From: RZYP01 sp050256135
GTDB taxonomy: Bacteria; Bacillota; Negativicutes; Acidaminococcales; Acidaminococcaceae
DNA length: 25,576 nucleotides
Direction: 5' to 3'
NCBI GenBank assembly: GCA_050256135.1
Contig: JBFWIF010000029.1
Coordinates: 1-25,576, forward strand
Shown: piece after piece, positions 1-6,745 of the stretch
Layout: each line of letters begins with the position of its first letter
Numbering within the stretch: the first letter of the stretch is position 1
Program-made: the position numbers and the translations under genes
The notes under the pieces: generated by a model
What the model was told of the DNA's origin: nothing
Database searches by the model: none
What the model saw: the letters and a program-made list of their open reading frames with translations, nothing else

Positions 1-65
1 CCTCCTTTCCCGTTTATATAATCTTGTACAACTTGTTTCTTGAATTCAAAACTATATTTTGCCAT
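1..65 (-). CDS. IS3-family transposase OrfA, N-terminal fragment (window edge)
   Basis: Reading left from ATG at 65 the protein starts MAKYSFEFKKQVVQDYINGKG and runs off the window. This basic, aromatic opening is typical of the helix-turn-helix OrfA (InsE/IS150-like) subunit of IS3-family elements, which binds the terminal inverted repeats. Only about 21 residues are visible, so neither the HTH nor any frameshift into orfB can be checked. The family call rests on the opening motif plus the adjoining IS end. Confidence 0.7.
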   Translation of the reverse strand, partial: MAKYSFEFKKQVVQDYINGKG

Positions 66-74
66 AAAAAAACC

Positions 75-117
75 GACCCCCAATCGTTAGATTTTTTAGG
101 TCTAACTTTTGGGGGTC
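75..117. other. Long hairpin between IS end and transposase start
   Basis: GACCCCCAA (75-83) and GTTAGA (86-91) pair with TCTAAC (101-106) and TTGGGGGTC (109-117), leaving a 9-nt loop and a 2x2 internal mismatch. It lies upstream of the transposase ATG and inside the terminal repeat region. Such structures could block read-through transcription or translation entering the transposase from flanking genes; this role is inferred. Confidence 0.7.
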
Positions 118-157
118 AGTACACTGATAGTCTTTTTTATTTATGTATTATGTTTAT

Positions 158-268
158 TTAGAAGATATATTCCACACCAATACGCCAAGTGGGTCTGTTA
201 ACAGATAATGCGCCAATTTCTTTGTTCAAAAAAATATCGCTGCCAAAATAGCTGTTAAATCTCGCGTT
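158..268 (-). pseudogene. C-terminal remnant of an outer-membrane beta-barrel protein
   Basis: Reading left from 268 to a TAA at 158-160 gives about 36 residues ending RPTWRIGVEYIF. Alternating hydrophobic/aromatic residues and a terminal phenylalanine are the classic signature of the last strands of an outer-membrane beta-barrel (porin or autotransporter). Nothing upstream continues the barrel: a TGA at 269-271 precedes it, and on the other side of that codon, in the same frame, lies a CdiA-like fragment. It is a gene scar, presumably from recombination next to the IS. Which barrel protein it came from cannot be told from so short a piece. Confidence 0.55.
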
Positions 269-271
269 TCA

Positions 272-427
272 CTGCTTATTGACTATCGCACCTACCGCTG
301 CGCTGAGCCATTGATGTTCTGCCGGAGTCAGACCTTTTTTATGTGCCTTCTCGTACCTGCTGATTTCTCCGTTCATGATCTCGTTGATGGCGCCTGCCAT
401 AGACCATGCAGCGAAACACCAGCCTTG
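272..427 (-). pseudogene. Degenerate CdiA/haemagglutinin pretoxin fragment (second copy)
   Basis: Reading left from 427 this stretch encodes a segment including MAGAINEIMNGEISRYEKAH and LTPAEHQWLSAAVGAIVN. It is nearly identical to part of the better preserved fragment at about 1657-1793. The copy lacks a start, is preceded by TGA at 428-430 and followed by TGA at 269-271, and has changed a conserved Gly to Trp. It is a dead duplicate of the conserved region that precedes the variable toxin tip in CdiA/FHA exoproteins. The repeat suggests the locus grew or shrank by recombination between copies of this conserved block. Confidence 0.75.
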
Positions 428-466
428 TCATTTCGACCGCAAGCGGAGAAATCTTATTTGTTCTAT

Positions 467-571
467 TTATTCCTTTCTATTTAGGTATCGCACAACAACT
501 ACAATGATTACCAAGCACAATATAATCAGCAAAGCTTTATAAACATCGGGTAAATAAATGTCTATCATCAT
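467..571 (-). CDS. 34-residue single-pass membrane peptide
   Basis: An ATGATG start at 571 with an upstream AGGGGATGG opens a 34-codon frame ending in TAA at 467-469. The product begins MMIDIYLPDVYKALL, contains one long hydrophobic stretch rich in Ile/Leu/Val (about residues 13-27), and ends in the charged tail RYLNRKE. It starts 16 bp after the stop of the 159-residue membrane protein upstream and is probably co-transcribed with it. I do not recognise a family. It could be an accessory of the presumed immunity protein, a small toxin-like membrane peptide, or a chance frame; the ribosome-binding site and tight spacing favour translation. Confidence 0.5.
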   Translation of the reverse strand: MMIDIYLPDVYKALLIILCLVIIVVVVRYLNRKE

Positions 572-587
572 AGATAACCATCCCCTT

Positions 588-1067
588 TTATTCTAAGAAA
601 TATAAATCTAATGCTCTCCATTCGAAAATATCGTTTGGTTTTATATATATACTGTACTGGCATACATTTCTTTTGGTAAGTTCCTCTTTTATTACTACCA
701 CACGATTCTCTTTCACTGCACGTATTTTTTTGCTATCCGAATAAACTCTTACTTTGTACCCTTCATCAATAAGTTTTTTTCTATAAAAATCTAATACATC
801 ATTTATATTCGACTTTGCTGTAAAAACTGAGAAATATCCTCTATTATAATTTCGCGTAACAATATTAGAAGATTGCATCGTTGCATCTGGTGGTTTTTCT
901 AACTCTGATGCTATTCTCCTGAAATCTCCTATATCAGCTCTTTCTTGCTCAGTAAAAAAGTTAGAAGATGGCTGAAAAAGCCAACCGCTTATGCGATAAA
1001 TACCCCATAATCCAAACATGAAAATAATAATTCCAAGAATTCCTTGCAATATCTTTTTTATAAGCAT
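588..1067 (-). CDS. Membrane-anchored protein, candidate immunity protein to the upstream CdiA C-terminal fragment
   Basis: The 159-residue product has an N-terminal hydrophobic helix (about residues 8-30) and then a hydrophilic, mixed alpha/beta domain with no motif I can name. Its ATG at 1067 comes one base after the TAA of the CdiA-type fragment, with a GGAAGG ribosome-binding site lying inside that upstream frame, so the two are translationally coupled. In contact-dependent inhibition loci the gene immediately 3' of the cdiA toxin tip is the cognate cdiI immunity gene, usually small and unique to its toxin. The assignment is therefore by position; no family resemblance is claimed. The single N-terminal anchor suggests a domain facing the periplasm or cytoplasmic face. 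An unrelated lipoprotein-like protein is the alternative. Confidence 0.55.
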   Translation of the reverse strand: MLIKKILQGILGIIIFMFGLWGIYRISGWLFQPSSNFFTEQERADIGDFRRIASELEKPPDATMQSSNIVTRNYNRGYFSVFTAKSNINDVLDFYRKKLIDEGYKVRVYSDSKKIRAVKENRVVVIKEELTKRNVCQYSIYIKPNDIFEWRALDLYFLE

Positions 1068-1068
1068 T

Positions 1069-1986
1069 TTATAAACCTTCCTTATTATTTTTTATGCCTT
1101 TTAAAGATATAATCATTCCTTGTATCTTTTCTGATATCAAAGAATAAATAGCTTTATTTGTCTTTCCTTTGCGTTCAGACCTATCATCTATACCTTCTAT
1201 TGTTTTTGCAAATTTTATCAAATCATCAATTTCACTACTTGGAGAACTCCCAATAGCCACAGCGTAAACAAATTGTTCTGCGCCTTCTCTTATGACTAAT
1301 TGCCTTTGAGTATCTGTTTCGCTTAATATTGTAAATCCATAATTCTTGCCGTCAATTATAGTATGCCATGAATAATCTACCTTCTTCTCCACAAAGATAT
1401 CTTCATCATATTCTCCTGTCCCTCGTTTATAGTCATAACCATTTCCGACATCGTCAGGATTTTCTTTCCAATAAACTTGTCCTGCCAACGGTCTATCATC
1501 AGTCTCTATATATTCACCGTCAACAAGTTTATACCATTTGTCTCCGACTAATTTAAATGCACCTTCATATTTGGGTTCTTTACCATACATATTCCATTTA
1601 GTTCCGTATACTGCAACCCCTGCTCCTGTCTGGATAGTTGACCCTGTGGCGCTGTTGACTATCGCGCCTACCGCTGCGCTAAGCCATTGATGTTCTGCTG
1701 GTGTTAGGCCTTTATTATGAGCTTTCTCATATCTGCTGATTTCACCGTTCATAATCTCGTTGACGGCGCCTGCCATAGAGCCTGCAGCGAAGTTATCGCC
1801 ACCGAGCTTAGCAGTGATTCCTGCTACTACCGCGTGCAGCAATACCTTACCGACACTGCCTTCTTCCAGTTTCATTTCATCACTTAGCCTGTGTACCTGT
1901 TCAAATGCATTCTTCGCGAAGAGTTCAGCCAACTTCTTACGCTCGGCTATCTTCTGCGTGTCGAGAGTGTTGGCTAAAGCGTTCAA
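1069..1986 (-). CDS. Orphan CdiA/filamentous-haemagglutinin C-terminal fragment (pretoxin region plus toxin tip)
   Basis: The first ~130 residues have the Gly/Ala-rich make-up of the conserved region before the toxin tip of CdiA/FHA exoproteins: LLHAVVAGITAKLGGDNFAA, then AGAVNEIMNGEI and LTPAEHQWLSAAVGA. After the segment ending GTKWN comes a hydrophilic ~170-residue tip with no motif I recognise; by position it would be the toxin. The frame is open to about 2079 (readable as ETAIVDGKLVVTGNKDF...), ends upstream at TGA 2086-2088 and has no ATG with a ribosome-binding site; the indicated start is a TTG. It is therefore an exoprotein tail cut off just after the stop of the preceding small membrane gene, not a complete gene. 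Such tails are silent until recombined onto a full-length cdiA. A coupled candidate immunity gene follows one base later. Confidence 0.75.
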   Translation of the reverse strand: MNALANTLDTQKIAERKKLAELFAKNAFEQVHRLSDEMKLEEGSVGKVLLHAVVAGITAKLGGDNFAAGSMAGAVNEIMNGEISRYEKAHNKGLTPAEHQWLSAAVGAIVNSATGSTIQTGAGVAVYGTKWNMYGKEPKYEGAFKLVGDKWYKLVDGEYIETDDRPLAGQVYWKENPDDVGNGYDYKRGTGEYDEDIFVEKKVDYSWHTIIDGKNYGFTILSETDTQRQLVIREGAEQFVYAVAIGSSPSSEIDDLIKFAKTIEGIDDRSERKGKTNKAIYSLISEKIQGMIISLKGIKNNKEGL

Positions 1987-2080
1987 GGTATTTTCCGTGT
2001 TGCGGTTGACGTCTTCTTCTTTGAAGTCTTTGTTGCCTGTTACTACAAGCTTGCCATCTACTATCGCGGTCTCATAATAT

Positions 2081-2476
2081 TTATTTCAAAAATATGATTA
2101 GAATTAGCGCTATGCTAAACGAAACTATTGGGAAAAAGGCTATAACTTTAAACACTTTTGGATTTTTAATCAAAAAATGCTCAGGTACTATACCTTCTTT
2201 TTCAAGCTTTTCTTTATTATATGTCGTAAGTCCATACCAAACGCTGGCACATCCGGCAGTAGCTAAGTATATTACAGAAAGAGCTACCCACAGAGGCGGA
2301 GAAAAAAAACATATTACATCAGCAAAAACTGCTGGAACTATAAATATTAAAATGAAACCCAGCCAGTAACAAATAGTATAAGATTTGTAATATATATATT
2401 TTTTATCGAATAACTTAAATAAATAATAGAATAATACAAAAATAAAAATATTAGAAAAAATTAATTTAAAATCCAT
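2081..2476 (-). CDS. Four-helix inner-membrane protein, candidate immunity protein
   Basis: ATG at 2476 has a good ribosome-binding site (GAGAGGAAG, 6 bases upstream), so I prefer it to longer in-frame starts up to 2536. The 131-residue product has about four hydrophobic helices (residues ~5-22, 35-55, 60-80, 108-130) and a charged cytoplasmic-type loop around 85-105. It starts 13 bp after the stop of a short Gly/Ala-rich hydrophobic frame and ends exactly where a new CdiA-type fragment begins. Polytopic immunity proteins of this size protect against pore-forming colicins, bacteriocins and CdiA tips, which fits the context. No family motif is visible, so the role is inferred from architecture and neighbours. 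Confidence 0.6.
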   Translation of the reverse strand: MDFKLIFSNIFIFVLFYYLFKLFDKKYIYYKSYTICYWLGFILIFIVPAVFADVICFFSPPLWVALSVIYLATAGCASVWYGLTTYNKEKLEKEGIVPEHFLIKNPKVFKVIAFFPIVSFSIALILIIFLK

Positions 2477-2489
2477 ATTATTCTTCCTC

Positions 2490-2684
2490 TCACTTAATAT
2501 CGTCATTATTAATGACGATATTTTTAGCATAATCACTAGCTTTATCTACTATCACACCTGCAACAACTGTACCGCCAATAGTTAATATAACTGGCGCACC
2601 AACAACACTTATCACTGCACCAGCAGCAACCCCTGTGCCATCTGCAACAGCATATATTACTAAAGCTATGTCCGGAATCATCAA
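2490..2684 (-). CDS. Short Gly/Ala/Val-rich hydrophobic ORF, possible tip of a pore-forming toxin
   Basis: The frame starts at TTG/ATG (2684/2681) shortly after a riboswitch terminator and encodes about 64 residues. Most of it is an amphiphilic Gly/Ala/Val/Ile-rich stretch (for example VADGTGVAAGAVISVVGAPV), followed by a charged tail. Such composition is seen in membrane-inserting bacteriocins and in the hydrophobic hairpins of pore-forming toxins. The following gene is a four-helix membrane protein of immunity-like size, 13 bp away. It could be an intact small toxin, the last residues of a truncated CdiA tip, or a remnant. The upstream AGG is a weak ribosome-binding site. Confidence 0.45.
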   Translation of the reverse strand: MMIPDIALVIYAVADGTGVAAGAVISVVGAPVILTIGGTVVAGVIVDKASDYAKNIVINNDDIK

Positions 2685-2693
2685 GAACCTAAA

Positions 2694-2734
2694 TAAAAAA
2701 GCTCTACCACGCCAATTACACGTGATAAAGCTCT
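2694..2734 (-). terminator. Intrinsic terminator of the cobalamin riboswitch expression platform
   Basis: On the minus strand AGCTTTATCACG (2732-2721) pairs fully (two G-T wobbles) with CGTGGTAGAGCT (2711-2700) across a 9-nt loop and is followed by a run of six T (2700-2695). It lies about 115 bases downstream of the aptamer and just before the first small ORF of the toxin/immunity-like cassette. This is the standard arrangement of a transcription-terminating OFF riboswitch. Confidence 0.8.
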
Positions 2735-2848
2735 AATTCATTCGTATAGGTTCCAGCAAAACAAGTACAGAAATACCTACGCTATTGCTTTACCATATCA
2801 CTCGCATGGTTTCCGGCATCTTTGCAGGATTCCAGAGAAGTCAACAAG

Positions 2849-3018
2849 CTTAGGCAGTTCTTCTGGCTCCGATTCATAGCTTGCTTCACCTTCCCAGACA
2901 TAGCATCCAGTGGCATTCTTGAAGTTTGCTCCTCGTTACAGCGGCGGGACCGCGCAGGATTTATAATTGTACCTGACTTTTCTATTAAGCATAGCAATTT
3001 CTTGCTTGCACCTAAACC
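2849..3018 (-). ncRNA. Cobalamin (adenosylcobalamin-type) riboswitch aptamer
   Basis: Reading leftwards the sequence shows the conserved blocks of the B12 element in the right order. GGTTTAGG (3018-3011) is one P1 arm. Then come GCTTAATAG, AGTCAGG...AATCCTG, the signature GCGCGGTCCCGCCGCTGT around 2956-2939, GCCACTGG, TGGGAAGG, and GAGCCAGAAGAACTGCC, closed by CCTAAG (2854-2849) pairing back to P1. Cobalamin riboswitches normally repress B12 uptake or biosynthesis genes when the coenzyme is plentiful. Here no such gene follows; the next frames are the small toxin/immunity-like genes. The boundaries are good to roughly ten bases. Confidence 0.93.
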
Positions 3019-3136
3019 ATAATTATTCAGTTGTAAATTATCAAAATATACTATCAAACTTACCACCATTATTACAAGCTGTCAACGATTTCGCCATATT
3101 TTTGTCACATTTTTGTGCTTATTGTATTCTGCAAAG

Positions 3137-3186
3137 AAAAACCTCTTGACATAGTCTGCGTGAGCAGAACACTGGCAAGAGGTTTT
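3137..3186 (-). terminator. Terminator after the SLH porin gene
   Basis: AAAACCTCTTG and CAAGAGGTTTT form the outer arms and an inner stem (GTTCTGC with GCAGAC) extends the hairpin. A T-rich tail follows on the minus strand. A-runs and T-runs on both sides would let it work in either direction, but only the porin gene feeds into it. Confidence 0.8.
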
Positions 3187-3205
3187 GATCATATCTTTTA
3201 TACAC

Positions 3206-4396
3206 TTAGAAGTTAAAGGTCACGTCAGTCCAGATTGTCTTGTTATTACCATCGCCAATCTTGGCGTCCAGATCAAAGTATTGTACTGTGGTCACAATAT
3301 TCTTCGCTACTGCATAGTTCACACCGACGCCGTAGCCTTTGAAGCCGCCGGCTGCATTATTATCAAACGACTCATGCACGCCGTCGGTGGTGTGTGCGTA
3401 ATAAGTGGTATTAGCTTGGTTAAAATACCTGCCCCACAGACCATAACTGCCTTTTTCCGCTGCTTCTGCTCCTTTATACTCCAGCGATACTACATAACCG
3501 TCGTCTTTGCCGGCTGCATTTTTCTCGCTGCCTTTCAGATATTCACCGCCAACGCTTACTTCCCCAAGGTTATACTTAGCGCCCGCTGTCCAGATGTTAT
3601 AGTCTGTATCGGCATTCTTGTCGTTGAAGGTATAATAAGCTCCGTTCAAGCCTAGCTTGCCAACTTCGCCGCTGACACGGCCTGTGAACATCTCTACATT
3701 AGTATCTGTGTCATCGCCGCTGTTGGGTTTGCCGTAATTCAGTTCCAGCTTAACTTTTTCACCAAAGCTGGCTCCGATACCATCCATATCGTCATCAAAG
3801 ACGTTGCCGTCTCCTACTACGAGGTCATAGCGGCCGCCGACTACGTCAAGGCCGCCAAGTCTGCCGCTCACAAAAGCTCGTTTGAACTCTGTGTCTGCTT
3901 CCTGACTGTTGGTGTTCAATGTCTGAGTGTTTTCCAGCATGCCGGTATAGCTACAGCCGTCGTTGATGGCGCCGTTCAGCCACAAGCGGGTGCGTAGTTC
4001 AGGTGCGTAACTCTTGTCAGCTCCGTCTACGTCCTCATACAGGGCACGTACTTCGCCGGTAATTTTGACGTTATCGCTTTTCTTCTCCAATTTGGCGACA
4101 CGTACACCGAGATTATCGAGTTCATCAGCGAATTCAGCCATCAGCTTGTCGTCGGACTTGATTGCTCCTTTGGCATATGCTTTGGCGACAATCTGTGCCA
4201 TCTCGTAACGCGTCAGCAGATGATCGCCTTTAAAGGTACCATCAGAATAACCGTCCACAATACCTGCTGCGGCAAGTTTATTGATTGAGACATAGGCCCA
4301 GTGGCCTTGCGGCACATCAGAAAAGGGATTGGCGGCAAAAGCTGTCGCGGAAATTCCCATGGCCATTGTCATTGCTAATACTAAAGATTTTTTCAT
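3206..4396 (-). CDS. SLH-domain outer-membrane porin
   Basis: This 396-residue protein has a Sec signal peptide (residues 1-21, cut after ATAFA). A single S-layer-homology domain follows (about 23-72, with FSDVPQGHWAYVSINKL and the YSDGTFKGDHLLTRYEMAQ motif), then a short charged coiled-coil spacer (about 75-105). The C-terminal ~290 residues alternate polar and aromatic residues and end in VTFNF, as beta-barrels do. In Negativicutes the SLH domain of such porins binds polyaminated peptidoglycan and tethers the outer membrane, while the barrel passes small solutes. The ATG has an AAGGAG site. It starts 42 bp after feoB with no terminator between, so some read-through from the iron operon is possible. 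The solute it transports cannot be told. Confidence 0.9.
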   Translation of the reverse strand: MKKSLVLAMTMAMGISATAFAANPFSDVPQGHWAYVSINKLAAAGIVDGYSDGTFKGDHLLTRYEMAQIVAKAYAKGAIKSDDKLMAEFADELDNLGVRVAKLEKKSDNVKITGEVRALYEDVDGADKSYAPELRTRLWLNGAINDGCSYTGMLENTQTLNTNSQEADTEFKRAFVSGRLGGLDVVGGRYDLVVGDGNVFDDDMDGIGASFGEKVKLELNYGKPNSGDDTDTNVEMFTGRVSGEVGKLGLNGAYYTFNDKNADTDYNIWTAGAKYNLGEVSVGGEYLKGSEKNAAGKDDGYVVSLEYKGAEAAEKGSYGLWGRYFNQANTTYYAHTTDGVHESFDNNAAGGFKGYGVGVNYAVAKNIVTTVQYFDLDAKIGDGNNKTIWTDVTFNF

Positions 4397-4438
4397 TGGG
4401 TCAACTCCTTAATATAATAATTTTTTTAAATAAACTTA

Positions 4439-6451
4439 TTACAATCTGCTGCCTATCTGATAAATCAAGGTTGCCATTACATAGGCTAAACCTGTTTGGT
4501 ATGCAAGTGCTGCGAAAGTCCACTTCCAGCTGCCCATTTCTCTTCTGATCGCTCCAATCGCCGCAAAGCAAGGTGATGCCAAAAGTGTAAAGACCATAAA
4601 GGCATAGGCACTGGCTGGCGTGAACATCGTTTGTACCACTTGGATAAGGTTTGGATCTTCTTCAGCCGCCTCGCCTAAACCTGCCAGAATAGCGAAAGTG
4701 GAGACAACAACTTCCTTAGCAAGGAACCCGGATATTGCCGCGAAGGCCGCCTGCCAGGTACCGAAGCCCATCGGTGCGAAAATTGGTGCGATTGCGGTAC
4801 CGATGCTCGCTAACATGCTTTCTTCAGGTTCTACCATTGCCAACGAGAAATTGAAGGTTTGCAACAACCAAACCAAAGCAGATGCAATAAATATTACGGT
4901 ACCAGCTTTAACAATAAAGGAACGTGCTCTTTCCCACATGTGAATCATAACACCCTTCATTGTCGGCATATGGTATTGAGGCAGTTCCATAACAAATGGT
5001 GCTGGTTTACCACCAAATGTTGAGGTTTTTTTCAACAGTATCCCGGAAAAGATAACCATGGCGATACCCCAAAAGTACATAGATGGTCCTACCCAAGACT
5101 CTTCCGGAAAAAGAGCTGCTGCAAAAAGAACAAAGACCGGCATTTTGGCACTGCAGGGAATAAAAGGCGTCAGCATAATCGTCATTTTTCTGTCTTGCTC
5201 GTTTTCGATGGTACGGCTGGCCATGATACCAGGAACAGAACAACCGCTCCCTATCAGCATCGGGATGAAAGACTTACCTGAAAGTCCGAAACGGCGAAAA
5301 ATTCTATCCATGATGAAAGCAACACGGGACATATAACCGCAATCTTCTAAAAAGGAAAGGAAGAAAAAGAGAATCATAATTTGCGGCACAAAACCAAGCA
5401 CAGCGCCAACGCCGCCGACAATGCCATCAAGTATAAGGCTTTGCAAAGGTTCTGATACTCCTGCATCTCCCATCACGGCGCCAAGAAAATCGCTGATCGA
5501 AGTAAATGCATCCTCCATAAAGCCCGTGCTCAAATCGCCCAAGGTCTGAATAGAAACATAATAGACAAACCACATGACCAAAAAGAAAATCGGCAGAGCT
5601 AAAATCCTATTGGTAAGTATTCTGTCGATTTTATCTGAAGTACTCAGTTCATGAGACCTGCGTTTTTTGGTAATGCAGCGATGAATAATTGAGCTGATGT
5701 ATTCATAGCGTGCATTAGTAATGATGCTCTCAGCATCGTCGTCAACCTCATCTTCGTACTGTGTAATCATTTGTTCAGTTTTTACTCTCATATTATGAAA
5801 TATCTTATATTTCGTCCAAACCTTCTCGTCTCGTTCAAAAAGTTTGATTGCGAACCATCCTTTGAGATGCTGCGGAATTTCATCCTCCAACAGGTTCTCT
5901 ATCTTCTTAAGTGTTTTATTCAGTTCACCTTTAAATATCGGTAAAGAATAAGTTTTAACTTGAACTTCGGCAAGACTTATTGCTTCTTTCAGCATTTCCG
6001 CAAGACCAATGCCGTGTGCTGCTTCAATAGGATAAACAGGACAGCCTAATTCACCTGCAAGGTTAGCGATATTTATTTCGTCGCCATTCTTTCTAATAAT
6101 ATCCATCATGTTCAAAGCTACTACCACAGGAATACCTAGTTCCAGAATTTGTGTTGTCAAATACAAATTGCGCTCCAGATTAGAAGCATCAACAATATTA
6201 ATAATTACAGATGGTCTTTCTTCCAACAAATAATCGCGGGTAATAACTTCTTCCAACGTATAAGGTGATAAAGAATACACACCAGGTAAATCCATCACCT
6301 CAAAATCACTATGGCCTTTGAGTTTACCAGCTTTCTTTTCAACTGTAACGCCTGGCCAATTACCTACATATTGGCTGCTTCCTGTTAATTCATTGAACAA
6401 GGTGGTTTTCCCGCAGTTAGGATTACCAACCAAAGCTAAAGTCTTGCCCAT
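4439..6451 (-). CDS. feoB: Ferrous iron transporter FeoB
   Basis: FeoB moves Fe(II) across the inner membrane using an N-terminal GTPase-like domain. The start at 6451 (670 residues) is chosen for its GGGAGG site and because the G domain begins at once; a longer in-frame reading to 6562 would overlap feoA. Visible motifs are G1 GNPNCGKT (9-16), G3 DLPG (54-57) and G4 NMMD (114-117). A helical spacer lies at about 165-270. The polytopic transport domain has two Gate repeats with cysteines, LIGSGCSVPGIMASRTI and LLASPCFAAIGAIRREMG. It is the third gene after two feoA genes. A perfect 16-bp palindrome and a small hairpin sit in the short leader before its start, suggesting an extra control point. 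Confidence 0.96.
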   Translation of the reverse strand: MGKTLALVGNPNCGKTTLFNELTGSSQYVGNWPGVTVEKKAGKLKGHSDFEVMDLPGVYSLSPYTLEEVITRDYLLEERPSVIINIVDASNLERNLYLTTQILELGIPVVVALNMMDIIRKNGDEINIANLAGELGCPVYPIEAAHGIGLAEMLKEAISLAEVQVKTYSLPIFKGELNKTLKKIENLLEDEIPQHLKGWFAIKLFERDEKVWTKYKIFHNMRVKTEQMITQYEDEVDDDAESIITNARYEYISSIIHRCITKKRRSHELSTSDKIDRILTNRILALPIFFLVMWFVYYVSIQTLGDLSTGFMEDAFTSISDFLGAVMGDAGVSEPLQSLILDGIVGGVGAVLGFVPQIMILFFFLSFLEDCGYMSRVAFIMDRIFRRFGLSGKSFIPMLIGSGCSVPGIMASRTIENEQDRKMTIMLTPFIPCSAKMPVFVLFAAALFPEESWVGPSMYFWGIAMVIFSGILLKKTSTFGGKPAPFVMELPQYHMPTMKGVMIHMWERARSFIVKAGTVIFIASALVWLLQTFNFSLAMVEPEESMLASIGTAIAPIFAPMGFGTWQAAFAAISGFLAKEVVVSTFAILAGLGEAAEEDPNLIQVVQTMFTPASAYAFMVFTLLASPCFAAIGAIRREMGSWKWTFAALAYQTGLAYVMATLIYQIGSRL

Positions 6452-6466
6452 TTTTGCCTCCCTTTC

Positions 6467-6482
6467 GTTAGCATATGCTAAC
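6467..6482. promoter_or_regulatory. Iron-box-like perfect palindrome in front of feoB
   Basis: GTTAGCATATGCTAAC is a perfect 16-bp palindrome with the TTAGC-N4-GCTAA plan, the same as the dyad at the feo promoter. It ends about 15 bp before the feoB ATG. The likely ligand is the DtxR-type regulator encoded nearby, but protein binding is inferred from sequence likeness only. Confidence 0.6.
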
Positions 6483-6490
6483 TGTACATT

Positions 6491-6514
6491 AAAAAAACAG
6501 ATTCTTGCTCTGTT
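6491..6514 (-). terminator. Weak intrinsic hairpin between second feoA and feoB
   Basis: On the minus strand AACAGA, a 7-nt loop and TCTGTT are followed by five more T. The hairpin begins at the stop codon of the second feoA. The stem is only 6 bp and AT-rich, so it would terminate partially at best and may set the feoA:feoB ratio. Confidence 0.45.
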
Positions 6515-6734
6515 ATTCAACAATAATATTTTCCGCATCAGCTTTCCGCAAAGAAACAGCATAGTTTCTGACGTTGAGTTCTATAGGATCTCCTAAAGGC
6601 GCAACTTTGCGTACTGTAACTGCAGTACCTTTAGTAATTCCCATATCCATGATGCGTCTCTTAACACTGCCAGCAACATTAATCTTACTTACAATAGCTG
6701 TTTCACCGGTCCTTACGTCCTTTAATGTTTTCAT
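6513..6734 (-). CDS. feoA: FeoA family protein (second copy)
   Basis: A 73-residue SH3-like protein with the FeoA pattern: an opening hydrophobic strand, IVSKINVAGSVKRRIMDMGI (turn and basic helix), then the TKGTAVTVRKVAPLGDPIEL strand pair and a closing RKADAENIIVE. FeoA is a cytoplasmic partner needed for FeoB activity, probably binding its G domain or C-terminus. It lies 11 bp downstream of another feoA and just before feoB, forming one operon. Two separate feoA genes before a single feoB are common in Firmicutes. Its length matches the family norm of about 75 residues. Confidence 0.92.
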   Translation of the reverse strand: MKTLKDVRTGETAIVSKINVAGSVKRRIMDMGITKGTAVTVRKVAPLGDPIELNVRNYAVSLRKADAENIIVE

Positions 6735-6745
6735 ATTTATCTCCT

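Larger units (their letters stand above)
1..123 (-). mobile_element. End of an IS3-family insertion sequence, cut by the window edge
   Basis: The segment carries the start of an orfA-type transposase reading leftwards out of the window and, to its right, a terminal sequence reading TGTACTGACCCCCAAAAG on the minus strand. The element begins with TG (CA at 122-123 on the plus strand), as IS3-family ends do. The terminal region also contains a strong internal hairpin. The other end and the target duplication lie outside the window, so the exact boundary at 123 is inferred from the TG...CA rule and from where gene-remnant sequence resumes. Confidence 0.75.

Noticed and set aside
1760..2077. 105-residue plus-strand frame rich in Ser/Ala
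   Set aside because: It is a shadow of the CdiA pretoxin region on the opposite strand.
2782..3069. 95-residue open frame on the minus strand
   Set aside because: It lies entirely over the cobalamin riboswitch, whose conserved blocks explain the sequence; the protein has no recognisable features.
3185..3655. 156-residue open frame on the plus strand
   Set aside because: It is antisense to the SLH porin, whose signal peptide, SLH domain and barrel end are clear.
5007..5243. 78-residue minus-strand frame within feoB
   Set aside because: It is an alternate frame of feoB with no features of its own.
6451..6562. 37-residue N-terminal extension of FeoB
   Set aside because: It has no homology to the G domain, overlaps the feoA 3' end and crosses the palindrome; the ATG at 6451 has a proper GGGAGG site.
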